Source: Methylothermaceae bacterium
GTDB lineage: Bacteria; Pseudomonadota; Gammaproteobacteria; Methylococcales; Methylothermaceae
Assembly: GCA_026981855.1 (NCBI GenBank)
Contig: JALSIB010000037.1
Coordinates: 1-64,000, forward strand
Direction: 5' to 3'
Length of the DNA: 64,000 nt
Shown here: positions 49,491 through 60,766 of the stretch, one piece after another
How the letters are laid out: the number at the start of each line of letters is the position of its first letter
Numbering within the stretch: position 1 is the stretch's first letter
Notes under the pieces: generated by a model
The model's input: only the letters and a program-made list of their open reading frames with translations
What the model was told of the DNA's origin: nothing
Databases searched by the model: none
Program-made: the position numbers and the translations under genes

Positions 49491-49524
49491 TTTACTTGGA
49501 TTTTAATCAGGACTAGAATAGTCC
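49491..49524 (+). promoter_or_regulatory. suf operon promoter with palindromic operator
   Basis: TTTACT (49491-49496), 17 bases, TAGAAT (49514-49519). A perfect palindrome GGACTA-GAA-TAGTCC (49510-49524) covers the -10 box, placing a repressor directly over the polymerase site. It is the obvious target for the Rrf2-family protein encoded by the next gene, giving self-regulation. Confidence 0.65.
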
Positions 49525-49547
49525 CCAATTGAAAGGGGATCCCCGCC

Positions 49548-50000
49548 ATGCTACGCCTGAGCAAACTGACCGACTACGCCATCGTCATCGCCTGTCACTG
49601 CGCCCGGAACCCGCAGGCGTTGCACAACGCGGCCGAAATTTCGTCCTCGGTGGGCATCGCGCTGCCGACGGTGCAGAAGGTGCTCAAGCGGCTGACCCAG
49701 GCGGGGATTCTGCGCTCGGAGCGGGGCGCCCACGGCGGCTATCTGCTGGCGGCCGCGCCCCATCAGGTCAGCGTCGCCCGGGTCATCGCCGCCCTGGAAG
49801 GCCCCATCGGGCTGACCGAATGCAGCCTGGCGGAAAGCCAGTGCCGGCAGGCGGACGGTTGCGACATCCGCGGCAACTGGACCCTGATCAACCGCGCCAT
49901 CCAGGCGGCCCTGGAGGCGGTCAGCCTGGCGGACATGGTCAAGCCCGCGCCGCGCGAGATCCCCATTTCCCTGGGCGCCCTGCACGCCGGCCTCCGCTGA
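49548..50000 (+). CDS. Rrf2-family regulator of the suf operon
   Basis: A 150-residue Rrf2/IscR-family repressor beginning MLRLSKLTDYAIVIACHCARN, with a winged helix (LPTVQKVLKRLTQAGILRSERGAHGGYLLA). Three cysteines (TECSLAESQCRQADGC) could hold a [2Fe-2S] cluster, as in IscR, letting it sense Fe-S supply. It is the first gene of the operon and its promoter carries a palindrome over the -10 box. Family members in this position are annotated as SUF system regulators. Confidence 0.92.
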   Translation: MLRLSKLTDYAIVIACHCARNPQALHNAAEISSSVGIALPTVQKVLKRLTQAGILRSERGAHGGYLLAAAPHQVSVARVIAALEGPIGLTECSLAESQCRQADGCDIRGNWTLINRAIQAALEAVSLADMVKPAPREIPISLGALHAGLR

Positions 50001-50024
50001 GGCCCACCAACCGGAGAACACACC

Positions 50025-51476
<1,452 letters not shown>

Positions 51477-51477
51477 A

Positions 51478-51729
51478 GTGCGTCCTTACCTGATCGAGAT
51501 TCGCTCAAGGGCATACAAAGATCTCAAAACCATTCCAAGAAGCGATGTCGTTCGAATCTTGAAAAAAATACGCGAGCTGGAAAACGGCCTCCATGGCGAT
51601 ATCAAAAGGCTGACCAACTTTACCCCGGAATATCGTTTGAGAGTAGGCCGCTATCGGATTTTGTTCGAGATTGAAGGCGACAAACTCATCGTGTTCCGAA
51701 TCAAGCACCGAAAAGAGGTTTATCAATGA
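51478..51729 (+). CDS. RelE/ParE-family toxin inside the suf operon
   Basis: An 83-residue toxin: RPYLIEIRSRAYKDLKTIPRSDVVRILKKIRELENGL, then YRLRVGRYRILFEIEGDKLIVFRIKHRKEVY, with the basic residues and RVGRYR core of RelE-type mRNA interferases. GTG 51478 follows the sufB stop by one base; a GTG four codons earlier would overlap it. The segment is clearly more AT-rich than sufB and sufC, suggesting transfer. The toxin precedes the antitoxin, the reversed order seen in some modules. Whether it is active cannot be judged here. Confidence 0.85.
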   Translation: MRPYLIEIRSRAYKDLKTIPRSDVVRILKKIRELENGLHGDIKRLTNFTPEYRLRVGRYRILFEIEGDKLIVFRIKHRKEVYQ

Positions 51730-51932
51730 AGCTGCATCCGCAAATCATCAAAAAGGGGGACAAAGACGAATTTGTAGTCCTGCCTATAGAGGAGTTCGAA
51801 GCTTTGGTGGAAAAGGCCGAAACCTACGAGGATCTTGTCGACTTGCGTACGGCCAAAACGCAAAGCAGGCAGGAACAAGGCCGCCCACTGGACGATGTCA
51901 TTGCCGAACTGGCCCCTGAACTGAAACGCTGA
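51726..51932 (+). CDS. Phd/YefM-like antitoxin inside the suf operon
   Basis: A 68-residue protein starting MKLHPQIIKKGDKDEFVVLPIEEFEALVEKAETYEDLVDLRTAKTQ. This fits the Phd/YefM-type antitoxin fold with a helical toxin-binding tail (QEQGRPLDDVIAELAPELKR). Its ATG overlaps the toxin stop (ATGA), so both are made together, and sufC begins 4 bases after its stop. It likely binds and neutralises the upstream toxin and could repress transcription, though no separate promoter is seen. Confidence 0.8.
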   Translation: MKLHPQIIKKGDKDEFVVLPIEEFEALVEKAETYEDLVDLRTAKTQSRQEQGRPLDDVIAELAPELKR

Positions 51933-51936
51933 ATCA

Positions 51937-52706
<770 letters not shown>

Positions 52707-52707
<1 letters not shown>

Positions 52708-53999
52708 TGACCCAGACTGCGGAACGTCCCGGCTATCGCCGCCATACCGAATCCCTGGCGGCCCAGGAACCGGCCTGGCTGGCGGGCATACGCCGACAGG
52801 CCCTGGAAAAATTCGAACGAGGCGGCTTTCCTTCCCCTCGCGAGGAAGCGTGGAAGTACACCAACGTCAGCGCCATAGAGCGCAAGCGGTTCACCATCGC
52901 CGCCGAACCGGGCGGCATCGACGGCGAACACATCCGTTCCCTGCTGCTGCCGGAGTGCTGGCATCTGGTGTTGATCGACGGCCATTTCCAGCGTGACCTT
53001 TCCCACCCCGCGCTGGCGGGCGACGTGGTGCTGTGCGACCTGGGCGCCGCCCGGCTGCGCCACCCCGAACTGCTGGCCGAAAACCTGGGCCGGGCGGTCG
53101 ATGTGGATCACGGTTTCCTCGACTTCAACACCGCCCTTTTCCACGGCGGCGCGCTGATCCGGCTGAAGCCGGGCACCCGCCTGCCGCATCCGATCCAGAT
53201 CCTGCACCTGCAGACCCAGGCCGCCGCGATTCCGACCCGGCACCTGATGGTGCTCGAAGCGGGCGCGGAAGCCACGGTGATCGAATCCTACACAGGCGGC
53301 GAGGGCGGACTCACGGCCCACGTCACCGAGGTTCTGCTGGGGGAAAACGCCAGGCTGCGGCATTTCAAGATCCAGGAGGAACACGCCCGCGCCCACCATT
53401 TCGGCGGGCTGTACGTCAGGCAATCCGCCGGATCGGACTTCACCCAGACCCAGTTCGCGCTGGGGGGGTTCCTGTCGCGCAGCGAAATCCACGTCCGGCT
53501 GGCGGAAAACTGCCGGGCCACGCTCGACGGACTGCACTGGGCCGACGGCCGCCGCCATCTGGACAGCCACACCCGGCTGATCCACGCCGGCCCCCACGGG
53601 GTCAGCCGCGAAACCTACAAGACCATCGCCGAAGAGCGGGGCCGCAGCGTGTTCCAGGGCCGGATCGTGGTCGAGCCCGGCGCGCAGAAGACCGATGCGG
53701 CGATGAACAACCGCAATCTGCTGCTTTCCGACGATGCCGAGGTGGACAGCAAACCGCAACTGGAGATCTACGCCGACGACGTCAAGTGCGCCCACGGCGT
53801 CACCATCGGCCAGCTGGACCCCGACGCCCTGTTCTATCTGGAGACCCGGGGCATCGACGCCGAGGCCGCGCGTCAGCTGCTTCTGTACGGTTTCGTCAAC
53901 GAATTGATCGAAGCGGTGGAGGTCGAACCGCTGCGCCGCTATCTGCATGGACGACTGGACCGCCGTTTCCAAGCCATCGACCTGGAAGAAAACCCATGA
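52707..53999 (+). CDS. sufD: Fe-S assembly protein SufD
   Basis: SufD pairs with SufB and is needed for iron entry into the scaffold. The 430-residue protein shows the SufBD beta-helix core (HHFGGLYVRQSAGSDFTQTQFALGGFLSRSEIHVRL) and the C-terminal segment VKCAHGVTIGQLDPDALFYLETRGIDAEAARQLLLYGFVNELIE with the conserved histidine. The ATG at 52707 shares a base with the sufC stop (TGATG). A longer open frame upstream is out of phase with sufC and spurious. Confidence 0.96.
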
Positions 54000-55243
54000 G
54001 CACCTTGCCACGACAGTCCCCCCAGGCTTATCCCATCGAGCGTATCCGCGCCGATTTCCCGGCGCTGCGGCAACAGATCCGCGGCAAGCCGCTGGTTTAC
54101 CTGGACAATGCCGCCAGCGCCCAGAAGCCGAAGCAGGTCATCGACACCCTGGCGGAGTTCTACCGGCACGACTTCTCCAACATCCACCGCAGCGTCCACA
54201 CCCTGGGGGAACGGGCCACCGCCAGATACGAGGCCAGCCGCGACACCGTGCGGCGCTTTCTGAACGCCGCAGCGGTGGAGGAAATCGTATTCGTGCGCGG
54301 CACCACCGAAGCCATCAATCTGGTGGCCCAGAGCTTCGGCCGCAGCCGTTTCCGGGAAGGCGACGAGATCGTGATCAGCGCCATGGAACATCATTCCAAC
54401 ATTGTCCCCTGGCAGATGGTGTGCCGGCAGACCGGGGCCAGGCTCAAGGTCGCACCGATCGACGAGGACGGGGCGTTGATCGTGGAGGAATACCAGCGGC
54501 TTCTCGGCCCCCGCACCAAGCTGGTGGCCATCGCCCACATGTCGAACGCCCTGGGCACCCTCAACCCGGCCGGGGAACTGATCGACATGGCCCACGCGCG
54601 CGGCATTCCGGTGCTGCTCGACGGCGCCCAGGCGGCGCCCCATGTGAAAGTGGACGTGCAGGCGCTGGACTGTGACTTCTACGCCTTCTCCGGCCACAAG
54701 CTCTACGGCCCCACCGGGATCGGGGTGCTCTACGGCAAGCGCAAACTGCTGGAGGCGATGCCACCGTGGCAGGGCGGCGGCGAGATGATCCGCACCGTGA
54801 CGTTCGAGAGAACCGAATACAACGACCTGCCCTACAAGTTCGAGGCCGGCACCCCCGCCATCGCCGAGGCGGTCGGCCTGGGAGCGGCCATCGAATACAT
54901 CGAGGGCATCGGCTGGGAAACCATCGCCGCCCACGAGCATGCCCTGATCGAATACGCCACCGCCAGGGCACTGGAGATCCCGGGGCTTCGGATCATCGGC
55001 ACCGCCGGGGAAAAGGGCGCGATCCTCTCCTTCACCCTCGAGCGCATTCATCCCCACGACATCGGCACCTTCCTCGACCATTACGGAATCGCGGTCCGGG
55101 CGGGTCATCACTGCGCCATGCCGGTGATGGATTTCTTCCAGGTGCCCGCCACCGCCCGGGCTTCTTTCGGAATCTACAACACCCACGAGGAGGTGGACCA
55201 ACTCATGGACGCCATCAGGGAAATCATAAAGGTATTCGGCTGA
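53996..55243 (+). CDS. sufS: Cysteine desulfurase SufS
   Basis: SufS is the PLP enzyme that takes sulfur from cysteine as a persulfide. The 415-residue type II desulfurase has the PLP lysine in DFYAFSGHKLYGPTG (Lys235) and the persulfide cysteine in RAGHHCAMPVMDFF (Cys373). The start LVYLDNAASAQKPKQVID is also typical. Start overlaps sufD by 4 bases and the stop overlaps sufU. Sulfur would be handed on to SufU. Confidence 0.97.
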   Translation: MSTLPRQSPQAYPIERIRADFPALRQQIRGKPLVYLDNAASAQKPKQVIDTLAEFYRHDFSNIHRSVHTLGERATARYEASRDTVRRFLNAAAVEEIVFVRGTTEAINLVAQSFGRSRFREGDEIVISAMEHHSNIVPWQMVCRQTGARLKVAPIDEDGALIVEEYQRLLGPRTKLVAIAHMSNALGTLNPAGELIDMAHARGIPVLLDGAQAAPHVKVDVQALDCDFYAFSGHKLYGPTGIGVLYGKRKLLEAMPPWQGGGEMIRTVTFERTEYNDLPYKFEAGTPAIAEAVGLGAAIEYIEGIGWETIAAHEHALIEYATARALEIPGLRIIGTAGEKGAILSFTLERIHPHDIGTFLDHYGIAVRAGHHCAMPVMDFFQVPATARASFGIYNTHEEVDQLMDAIREIIKVFG

Positions 55244-55698
55244 TGCTCGACGAATTGAGAGATCTGTACCAGGAGGTGGTCTTCGACCACAACCGCAACC
55301 CGCGCAACTTTCGGGTGATCGAGGACGCCGACCGTGTCATCGAAGGCTTCAACCCCCTGTGCGGGGATCGTATCACCCTCTATCTCAAACTCGATGGCGA
55401 ACGCATCGCCGACGTCAGCTTCCAGGGACAGGGCTGCGCCATCTCGACCGCCTCCGCCTCACTGATGACCGAAATCGTCAAGGGCAAGACGATCGACGAG
55501 GCCGAGCACCTGTTCCAGGCTTTCCACAAGATCGTCACCGGCGAGGACGACGACCTCAAGCTGGAGGAACTCGGCAAACTGGCGGTTCTGGCCGGGGTCA
55601 GGCAATATCCCTCGCGCATCAAATGCGCCACCCTCGCCTGGCATTCCCTGGAATCGGCGCTGAAAGGGGAAGAGGCTTCCTCCGTCAGTACCGAATAA
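55243..55698 (+). CDS. sufU: Zinc-dependent sulfurtransferase SufU
   Basis: SufU accepts the persulfide from SufS and passes it to SufB, replacing SufE in many bacteria. The 151-residue protein has the zinc ligands in FNPLCGDRITL (Cys, Asp), QGQGCAISTASASLM (Cys) and SRIKCATLAWHSLESAL (Cys). The insertion TIDEAEHLFQAFHKIVTGEDDDLKLEELGKL between them is the SufU-type loop that separates it from IscU. Start shares a base with the sufS stop (TGATG). There is no sufE in the operon. Confidence 0.95.
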   Translation: MLDELRDLYQEVVFDHNRNPRNFRVIEDADRVIEGFNPLCGDRITLYLKLDGERIADVSFQGQGCAISTASASLMTEIVKGKTIDEAEHLFQAFHKIVTGEDDDLKLEELGKLAVLAGVRQYPSRIKCATLAWHSLESALKGEEASSVSTE

Positions 55699-55722
55699 GC
55701 ATCGCAGGAACGGCACCCAACC

Positions 55723-56043
55723 ATGTCCGAGTGGATCGACGTCTGTGAAACCGATGCCTTGAAACCCGGCGATCACCGGGTGATCGACCTGGACGGCACC
55801 GAGGTGGCGGTGTTCAACGTGGACGGGGAATTCCACGCCATCGAGGATGTCTGCACCCATGACGGCGCGGAGATCGCCAGCGGTGAACTGGACGGCGCGG
55901 TGATCGTGTGCCCCCGCCACGGCGCCCGCTTCTGCCTCAAAACCGGCGAGGTGCTATGCCCCCCCGCCTACGAGGATCTGCACGTGTTTCCAACGAGAGT
56001 GGAAAACTGCAGGGTGCAGATACGCGACGACCGCTGGGACTGA
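55723..56043 (+). CDS. Rieske [2Fe-2S] ferredoxin-like protein
   Basis: A 106-residue small Rieske protein with both cluster boxes: CTHDG (VCTHDGAEIASG) and CPRHGARF (VIVCPRHGARFCLKTGEVLCPPA). Small Rieske proteins of this type supply electrons to oxygenases or nitrite reductase, and are commonly the last gene of suf operons. Here it could bring electrons to the assembly machine or simply use its product; this is inference. It starts 24 bases after sufU and converges on the RlpA-like gene. Confidence 0.9.
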   Translation: MSEWIDVCETDALKPGDHRVIDLDGTEVAVFNVDGEFHAIEDVCTHDGAEIASGELDGAVIVCPRHGARFCLKTGEVLCPPAYEDLHVFPTRVENCRVQIRDDRWD

Positions 56044-56056
56044 CGGCGGAAAGACG

Positions 56057-56072
56057 CCGCCGGTTCCGGCGG
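56057..56072 (+). terminator. Hairpin between Rieske and RlpA-like genes
   Basis: CCGCCGG-TT-CCGGCGG is a perfect 7-bp stem in the 46-bp gap between two converging genes. There is no T-tract on either side, so its role as a terminator is uncertain. Confidence 0.35.
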
Positions 56073-56089
56073 GGGGCGGGTCATGAAGT

Positions 56090-56455
56090 TTATTTCGATT
56101 GGGGTTTGGACAGCACTTCAAGCCGGACTTTCGTCAGTCCTTTCTTGATGAATCCCAATTCTTCCGCCGCCCGCCGCGACAGATCGATGATCCTTCTTTT
56201 CGAGTAAGGGCCGCGGTCGTTGATCACCACCTCGACACGCCTGCCGTTGTCCAGATTCGTCACCCGAACCTTGGTGCCGCATGGCAGGGTACGGTGAGCC
56301 GCCGACAGGGTGTGCTTGTCGTAGCGATCGCCACAAGCGGTGGTGCGGCCCTGGAAAACATCGCTGTAATAAGCCGCCACTCCCGTTTCCGCCGCCAACG
56401 CGGGCAGGGAGGTGGAAATCAGAAGGGCGGCAGGCAGAATGAATCGATACGTCAT
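56090..56455 (-). CDS. RlpA-like double-psi beta-barrel protein
   Basis: A 121-residue secreted protein with signal peptide MTYRFILPAALLISTSLPALA and a mature part beginning ETGVAAYYSDVFQGRTTACGDRYDKHTLSAAHRTLPCGTKVRVTNL. The core VEVVINDRGPYSKRRIIDLSRRAAEELGF is the RlpA barrel with the catalytic-type Asp. RlpA proteins are septal or cell-wall lytic transglycosylases acting on naked glycan; this short form lacks the SPOR domain. ATG 56455 with AGAGAGAAA before it gives the signal peptide. Confidence 0.88.
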   Translation of the reverse strand: MTYRFILPAALLISTSLPALAAETGVAAYYSDVFQGRTTACGDRYDKHTLSAAHRTLPCGTKVRVTNLDNGRRVEVVINDRGPYSKRRIIDLSRRAAEELGFIKKGLTKVRLEVLSKPQSK

Positions 56456-56707
56456 GGATTTCTCTCTTTGGTTGTTGCTGGATGGATGGAAAACATGCGC
56501 CGCTTCGGGCGGGAACGTCAAGAATCATCCACTCAAGGCGGGTATTCGATGGCGGCGGCGCCCCGGCGCGCGATCCCGGATCGCAAGGATCAGACGGTGC
56601 GAATTATATCAGCCTTCTCGCCGATAAAAATGCGTAAACTTATCGCCGTTTCATTCGTCTGTTTGGGGTAAAATTAACGGATTTTACGAACCGGATACGA
56701 GACGACC

Positions 56708-57812
56708 ATGGAAGCTTTGGAACTCAACCAGCTGACACGCACCATCGATGACCTCCAGGGCCGCACCGAGGCCCTGAGGGGGTATCTTTGACTACGATCA
56801 CAAGAAAGAACGGCTAGAGGAAATCCTGAGGGAGCTGGAAGACCCCGAAGTCTGGAACGACCCCGAACGCGCCCAGGCCCTGGGCCGGGAACGGGCACAG
56901 CTGGAGGAGACGGTCCAGACCCTCGATCAATTGTCCCAGGGGTTGGAAGATGCCCGAGAGCTTCTGGAAATGGCCCTGGAAGAAGGAGACGAGGACACCG
57001 TCGCCAGCGTGGCCGAGGATCTCGAGAACTTCGAGAAAACCGTCGCCGAACTGGAATTTCGCCGTATGTTTTCCGGCGAAATGGATGCGCACAACGCTTT
57101 TCTGGAAATCCAGGCGGGCTCCGGCGGCACCGAAGCCCAGGACTGGGCGGAGATGCTCTTGCGGATGTACCTGCGCTGGGCCGAGCGCAAGGGCTTCAAG
57201 ACCGAAATCATCGAGCTGTCGCCGGGAGAAGTGGCGGGCATCAAGAGCGCGACCATAAAAGTGGAGGGCCCCTACGCCTATGGCTGGCTCCGAACCGAAA
57301 CCGGTGTCCACCGGCTGGTGAGGAAATCTCCCTTCGATTCCGGCAACCGCCGCCACACCTCTTTCGCCGCGGTGTTCGTCTCACCCGAGGTGGAGGACGA
57401 CATCGACATCGAAATCAATCCGGCCGATCTCAGAATCGACGTCTACCGGGCTTCGGGCGCCGGCGGCCAGCACGTCAACCGGACCGAATCGGCGGTGCGG
57501 ATCACCCACCTGCCCACCGGCATCGTGGTGCAGTGCCAGAACGACCGCTCCCAGCACAAGAACAAGGCCACGGCGATGAAGCAGCTCAAGGCCAAGCTCT
57601 ACGAACTGGAGATGCAGAAGAAGCGGGTAGAACAGCAACAGCTGGAGGAATCCAAGTCCGACATCGGCTGGGGCAGCCAGATCCGCTCCTACGTCCTCGA
57701 CCAGTCGCGGATCAAGGATCTGCGCACCGGTGTCGAAACCGGAAACACCCAGGCGGTGCTGGACGGGGATCTCGATCCATTCATCGAGGCCAGTTTGAAA
57801 CAAGGACTGTAA
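56708..57812 (+). CDS. prfB: Peptide chain release factor 2, programmed frameshift
   Basis: RF2 releases finished proteins at UAA and UGA. Translation starts at ATG 56708 and meets an in-frame UGA at codon 28 (56789-56791). A +1 shift that skips base 56789 continues to 57812, giving 367 residues. The body has the GGQ catalytic motif ([27 protein letters not shown]) and the anticodon-like [16 protein letters not shown], where SPF is RF2-specific. The shift lets RF2 level control its own synthesis. It is followed by lysS, the common prfB-lysS order. Confidence 0.97.
56777..56792 (+). promoter_or_regulatory. prfB +1 programmed frameshift site
   Basis: AGGGGG (56777-56782) acts as an internal anti-ribosome pairing site, followed by TAT, the slippery CTT (56786-56788) and stop TGA (56789-56791), then C. 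The sequence AGGGGGTATCTTTGAC is identical to the E. coli prfB site. Confidence 0.95.
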
Positions 57813-57903
57813 TCCCCCGCACGGGGCGCGGAGCCGGCAGGACGACGCTTTGCGCCCTTCGCGTCCCCGCAGTCAGGAAACCATTCAATCAAGACAGACG
57901 CCC

Positions 57904-59397
57904 ATGAACGCACAAACCACCACCCAGGAAGAACTCATCGCTCAACGCAAGGCCAAGCTGGCCGCCCTGCGCGAGGCTGGCATGGCCTACCCCACCGATT
58001 TCCGCCGCGACAGCATCGCCGCCGAACTCCACGCCCGCTACGGCGACCGGCCGGCGGAATTCTTCGAGCAGGCACCGCTTCGGGTCCGGGTGGCGGGCCG
58101 TATGATGACCCGCCGCATCATGGGCAAGGCCAGCTTCTGCCATCTGCAAGACTATTCCGGACGCATCCAGTTGTTCGTCACCCGCGACGGCCTGCCCCAA
58201 GGGCTCTATCAGGAGTTCAAAAAATGGGACATCGGGGACATCGTCGGCGCCGAAGGGGTGCTGTTCAAGACCAAGACCGGCGAGTTGAGTGTCCGGGTGG
58301 ACGCCATCCGCCTGCTGGCCAAGTGCCTGCGCCCGCTGCCGGAGAAATATCACGGACTGACCGATCAGGAAGTCCGCTACCGCCAGCGCTATCTCGATCT
58401 GATCATGAACGAGGTCACCCGGCGCACCTTCAAGATCCGCTCCCAGGTGGTGCAGCAGATCCGCCAGTTTCTGATCGAGCGCGACTTTCTGGAAGTGGAG
58501 ACGCCGATGATGCAGGTCATTCCGGGAGGCGCGGCGGCCCGGCCCTTCGTCACCTTCCACAACACCCTGGACATGCAGCTCTATCTTCGCATCGCCCCCG
58601 AGCTTTATCTGAAGCGGTTGGTGGTGGGCGGTTTCGAGCGGGTGTTCGAGATCAACCGCAACTTCCGCAACGAGGGGCTCTCGACCCAGCACAACCCGGA
58701 ATTCACCATGCTGGAGTTTTATCAGGCCTACTCCGAATATCACGAGCTGATGGATCTGACCGAGGAAATGTTCCGCGGCCTGGCCCAAACGGTCTTCGAC
58801 CAGACCGCTTTCACCTACCAGGGCCGGGAATACGATTTCGGCCGGCCATTCGAGCGCTATACCTTGTTCGAATCCCTGCTCCGGTTCAATCCGGGCATGA
58901 GTTCCGAGGACGTGGCCACGCTCCCGGCCGCCAGGCGGGTGGCCGAAAAGCTGGACATTCCGCTGCTCTCCAATTATGGCCTCGGTAAAATCCAGACCGA
59001 AATTTTCGAAAAGACCGTCGAACCCAAGCTGCTCGACCCCACCTTCATCACCGCCTATCCGGTGGAGGTCTCCCCCCTGGCGCGGCGCAGCGACGGCGAC
59101 CCCGAGGTCACCGACCGCTTCGAACTGTTCATCGCCGGACGCGAGATCGCCAATGGCTTCACCGAGCTCAACGACCCGGAGGACCAGGCCGAGCGCTTCC
59201 GCCGCCAGCTCGAGGCCCGTGACGCCGGAGACGCCGAAGCCATGCATTTCGATGAGGATTACATCCTGGCGCTGGAACACGGGATGCCTCCCACCGCCGG
59301 AGAAGGCATCGGCATCGACCGGCTGGTGATGCTGCTGACCGATTCCCCCTCGATCCGGGATGTGCTATTGTTCCCCCATCTGCGGCCAAAAACGTAG
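57904..59397 (+). CDS. lysS: Lysyl-tRNA synthetase (class II)
   Basis: LysRS charges tRNA-Lys. The 497-residue class IIb enzyme has an N-terminal OB-fold anticodon domain ([32 protein letters not shown], about residues 60-92). The catalytic core follows with motif 1 ([21 protein letters not shown]), motif 2 ([33 protein letters not shown]) and motif 3 ([24 protein letters not shown]). The ATG at 57904 ([19 protein letters not shown]) is the natural start, and the family length (505 in E. coli) agrees. Confidence 0.97.
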   Translation: MNAQTTTQEELIAQRKAKLAALREAGMAYPTDFRRDSIAAELHARYGDRPAEFFEQAPLRVRVAGRMMTRRIMGKASFCHLQDYSGRIQLFVTRDGLPQGLYQEFKKWDIGDIVGAEGVLFKTKTGELSVRVDAIRLLAKCLRPLPEKYHGLTDQEVRYRQRYLDLIMNEVTRRTFKIRSQVVQQIRQFLIERDFLEVETPMMQVIPGGAAARPFVTFHNTLDMQLYLRIAPELYLKRLVVGGFERVFEINRNFRNEGLSTQHNPEFTMLEFYQAYSEYHELMDLTEEMFRGLAQTVFDQTAFTYQGREYDFGRPFERYTLFESLLRFNPGMSSEDVATLPAARRVAEKLDIPLLSNYGLGKIQTEIFEKTVEPKLLDPTFITAYPVEVSPLARRSDGDPEVTDRFELFIAGREIANGFTELNDPEDQAERFRRQLEARDAGDAEAMHFDEDYILALEHGMPPTAGEGIGIDRLVMLLTDSPSIRDVLLFPHLRPKT

Positions 59398-59401
59398 TTC
59401 A

Positions 59402-59445
59402 GGCGGGGCGTCCCGGCCAGCGGGCGCCCCATCCCGTTTTCCCCC
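59402..59445 (+). terminator. Possible intrinsic terminator after lysS
   Basis: GGGGCGTCCCG and CGGGCGCCCC pair with one bulged base around a short loop, followed by a TTTT run. It lies directly after the lysS stop and before the next gene. Confidence 0.45.
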
Positions 59446-59461
59446 GGCGCGGAGGAACGCC

Positions 59462-59836
59462 ATGAAAGCCCTTTCACTGATCGGCCTTTTCCTTACCCTC
59501 ATTCCCGCCTGGCAAGTCTTGGCCGAACCTCTGCGGCTGGAGATCGAAATGGGGGACTACCGCTTCCGCCCGGACAAGATCGAGGCGACCGTGGGCCGGG
59601 AGGTCATGCTCCGTCTTCATAACAGCGACCGTTTCATCCCCCACGATTTCGTGCTCGAAGCCCCGGAAGCCGGCCTCGACATCGCCGTGGACGTTCCCCC
59701 CGGCGCCTCGAAAACCGTTCGTTTCACGCCCACCGCAGCCGGGTTCTTCCCGTTCCATTGCAGCAAGCGGCTTTTGTTTTTCAAGAGCCACCGGGCCCGG
59801 GGGATGCATGGCCTGTTGATGGTGACCCGACAATAA
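59462..59836 (+). CDS. Periplasmic cupredoxin-domain protein
   Basis: A 124-residue protein with signal peptide MKALSLIGLFLTLIPAWQVLA and a mature cupredoxin fold. Likely copper ligands: His of FIPHDFVLE, and Cys, His and Met in FPFHCSKRLLFFKSHRARGMHGLLMV. The usual CxxPGHxxxGM loop is replaced by a longer basic stretch before the second His. Such proteins carry copper or single electrons in the periplasm. The partner is unknown; it stands alone between lysS and the HDOD gene. Confidence 0.85.
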   Translation: MKALSLIGLFLTLIPAWQVLAEPLRLEIEMGDYRFRPDKIEATVGREVMLRLHNSDRFIPHDFVLEAPEAGLDIAVDVPPGASKTVRFTPTAAGFFPFHCSKRLLFFKSHRARGMHGLLMVTRQ

Positions 59837-59885
59837 ATCAGGCTAAACTTAAGGTCATCGTCAACCACTTCGAGTCTGGAACCAC

Positions 59886-60764
59886 ATGGTGACCACCGGA
59901 GCCGCCAACAAAGCAAACACCCATTCGAGCCGGTTCCTTCACCAGTGTCACCAGGCCCTCAAGAAGGGCAAGCTGCCCCTGCCCACCATTCCCGACATCG
60001 CGCTCAAGATCCGCCGCGCCATCAACGACCCCAAGGCCAACAGCAACCGGATCGCCAAGGTGGTGCAGATCGACCCGGTGATCACCGCCCGCCTGATCCA
60101 GATTTCCAACAGCCCCCTGTACCGGGGCCGACGCCGGATCGAAAGCTGTCCCGAAGCCCTGACCCGGCTGGGGATGAAGGTGGCCCAGCACCTGATCACC
60201 AGTTTCGCCCTCAAGGCCGTCTTCAGGGCCAAGACCCGTCACATCCAGAAACAGATGAACGAACTGTGGCATCACAGCAGTTATGTCGCCGCCATCAGCG
60301 CCGTTCTCGCCCACAAGACGCCGGGGTTCGATCCCGACCGCGCCATGCTGGCGGGTCTGGTGCACGACATCGGCACCGTGCCCATCCTGATCTTCGCCGA
60401 TGCCTACCGGGATCTGCTGACCGGAGCCGAAGATCTGGAAAAAACCATCGCCGCCCTGCGGGGACCGGTCGGGGCGGCCATCATGCGCAACTGGAGTTTC
60501 CCGGAGGACTTCGAGCAGGTCATCCTGCACTCCGAAGACTGGTGGCGCGACCCGGCCCCGGAGCCGGATTATGTCGATCTGGTCCTGGTTTCCCAGCTCC
60601 ACAGCTTCGTCGGCACGCCCCGGATCAAGGACGCCCCCCGCATCGACGCCGTCCCCGCCTACGGCAAGCTGCTGGCGGGCCGTCTCGACGCCGACACCAG
60701 CCTCGGCATTCTGGAAACAGCCAGGGAAGAAATCTGGCAGATCCAGAAAATGCTGACCTTTTGA
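59886..60764 (+). CDS. HDOD-domain signalling protein
   Basis: A 292-residue protein made of one HDOD domain. It starts LKKGKLPLPTIPDIALKIRRAINDPKANSNRIAKVVQIDPVITARLIQISNSPLYRG, then has LTRLGMKVAQHLITSFALKAVF and the degenerate HD region ALVHDIGTVPI-like LAGLVHDIGTVPILIFAD. HDOD proteins are regulatory relatives of HD phosphohydrolases in motility and stress signalling, with unclear direct activity. It is followed within 2 bases by the FliK-like gene, so a motility role is suggested by context. Confidence 0.9.
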   Translation: MVTTGAANKANTHSSRFLHQCHQALKKGKLPLPTIPDIALKIRRAINDPKANSNRIAKVVQIDPVITARLIQISNSPLYRGRRRIESCPEALTRLGMKVAQHLITSFALKAVFRAKTRHIQKQMNELWHHSSYVAAISAVLAHKTPGFDPDRAMLAGLVHDIGTVPILIFADAYRDLLTGAEDLEKTIAALRGPVGAAIMRNWSFPEDFEQVILHSEDWWRDPAPEPDYVDLVLVSQLHSFVGTPRIKDAPRIDAVPAYGKLLAGRLDADTSLGILETAREEIWQIQKMLTF

Positions 60765-60766
60765 TC

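Noticed and set aside
56580-56700. GCCGATAA-like element before prfB, as a sigma-28 promoter
   Set aside because: No TAAA-type -35 element at the right distance, and prfB is not a flagellar gene.
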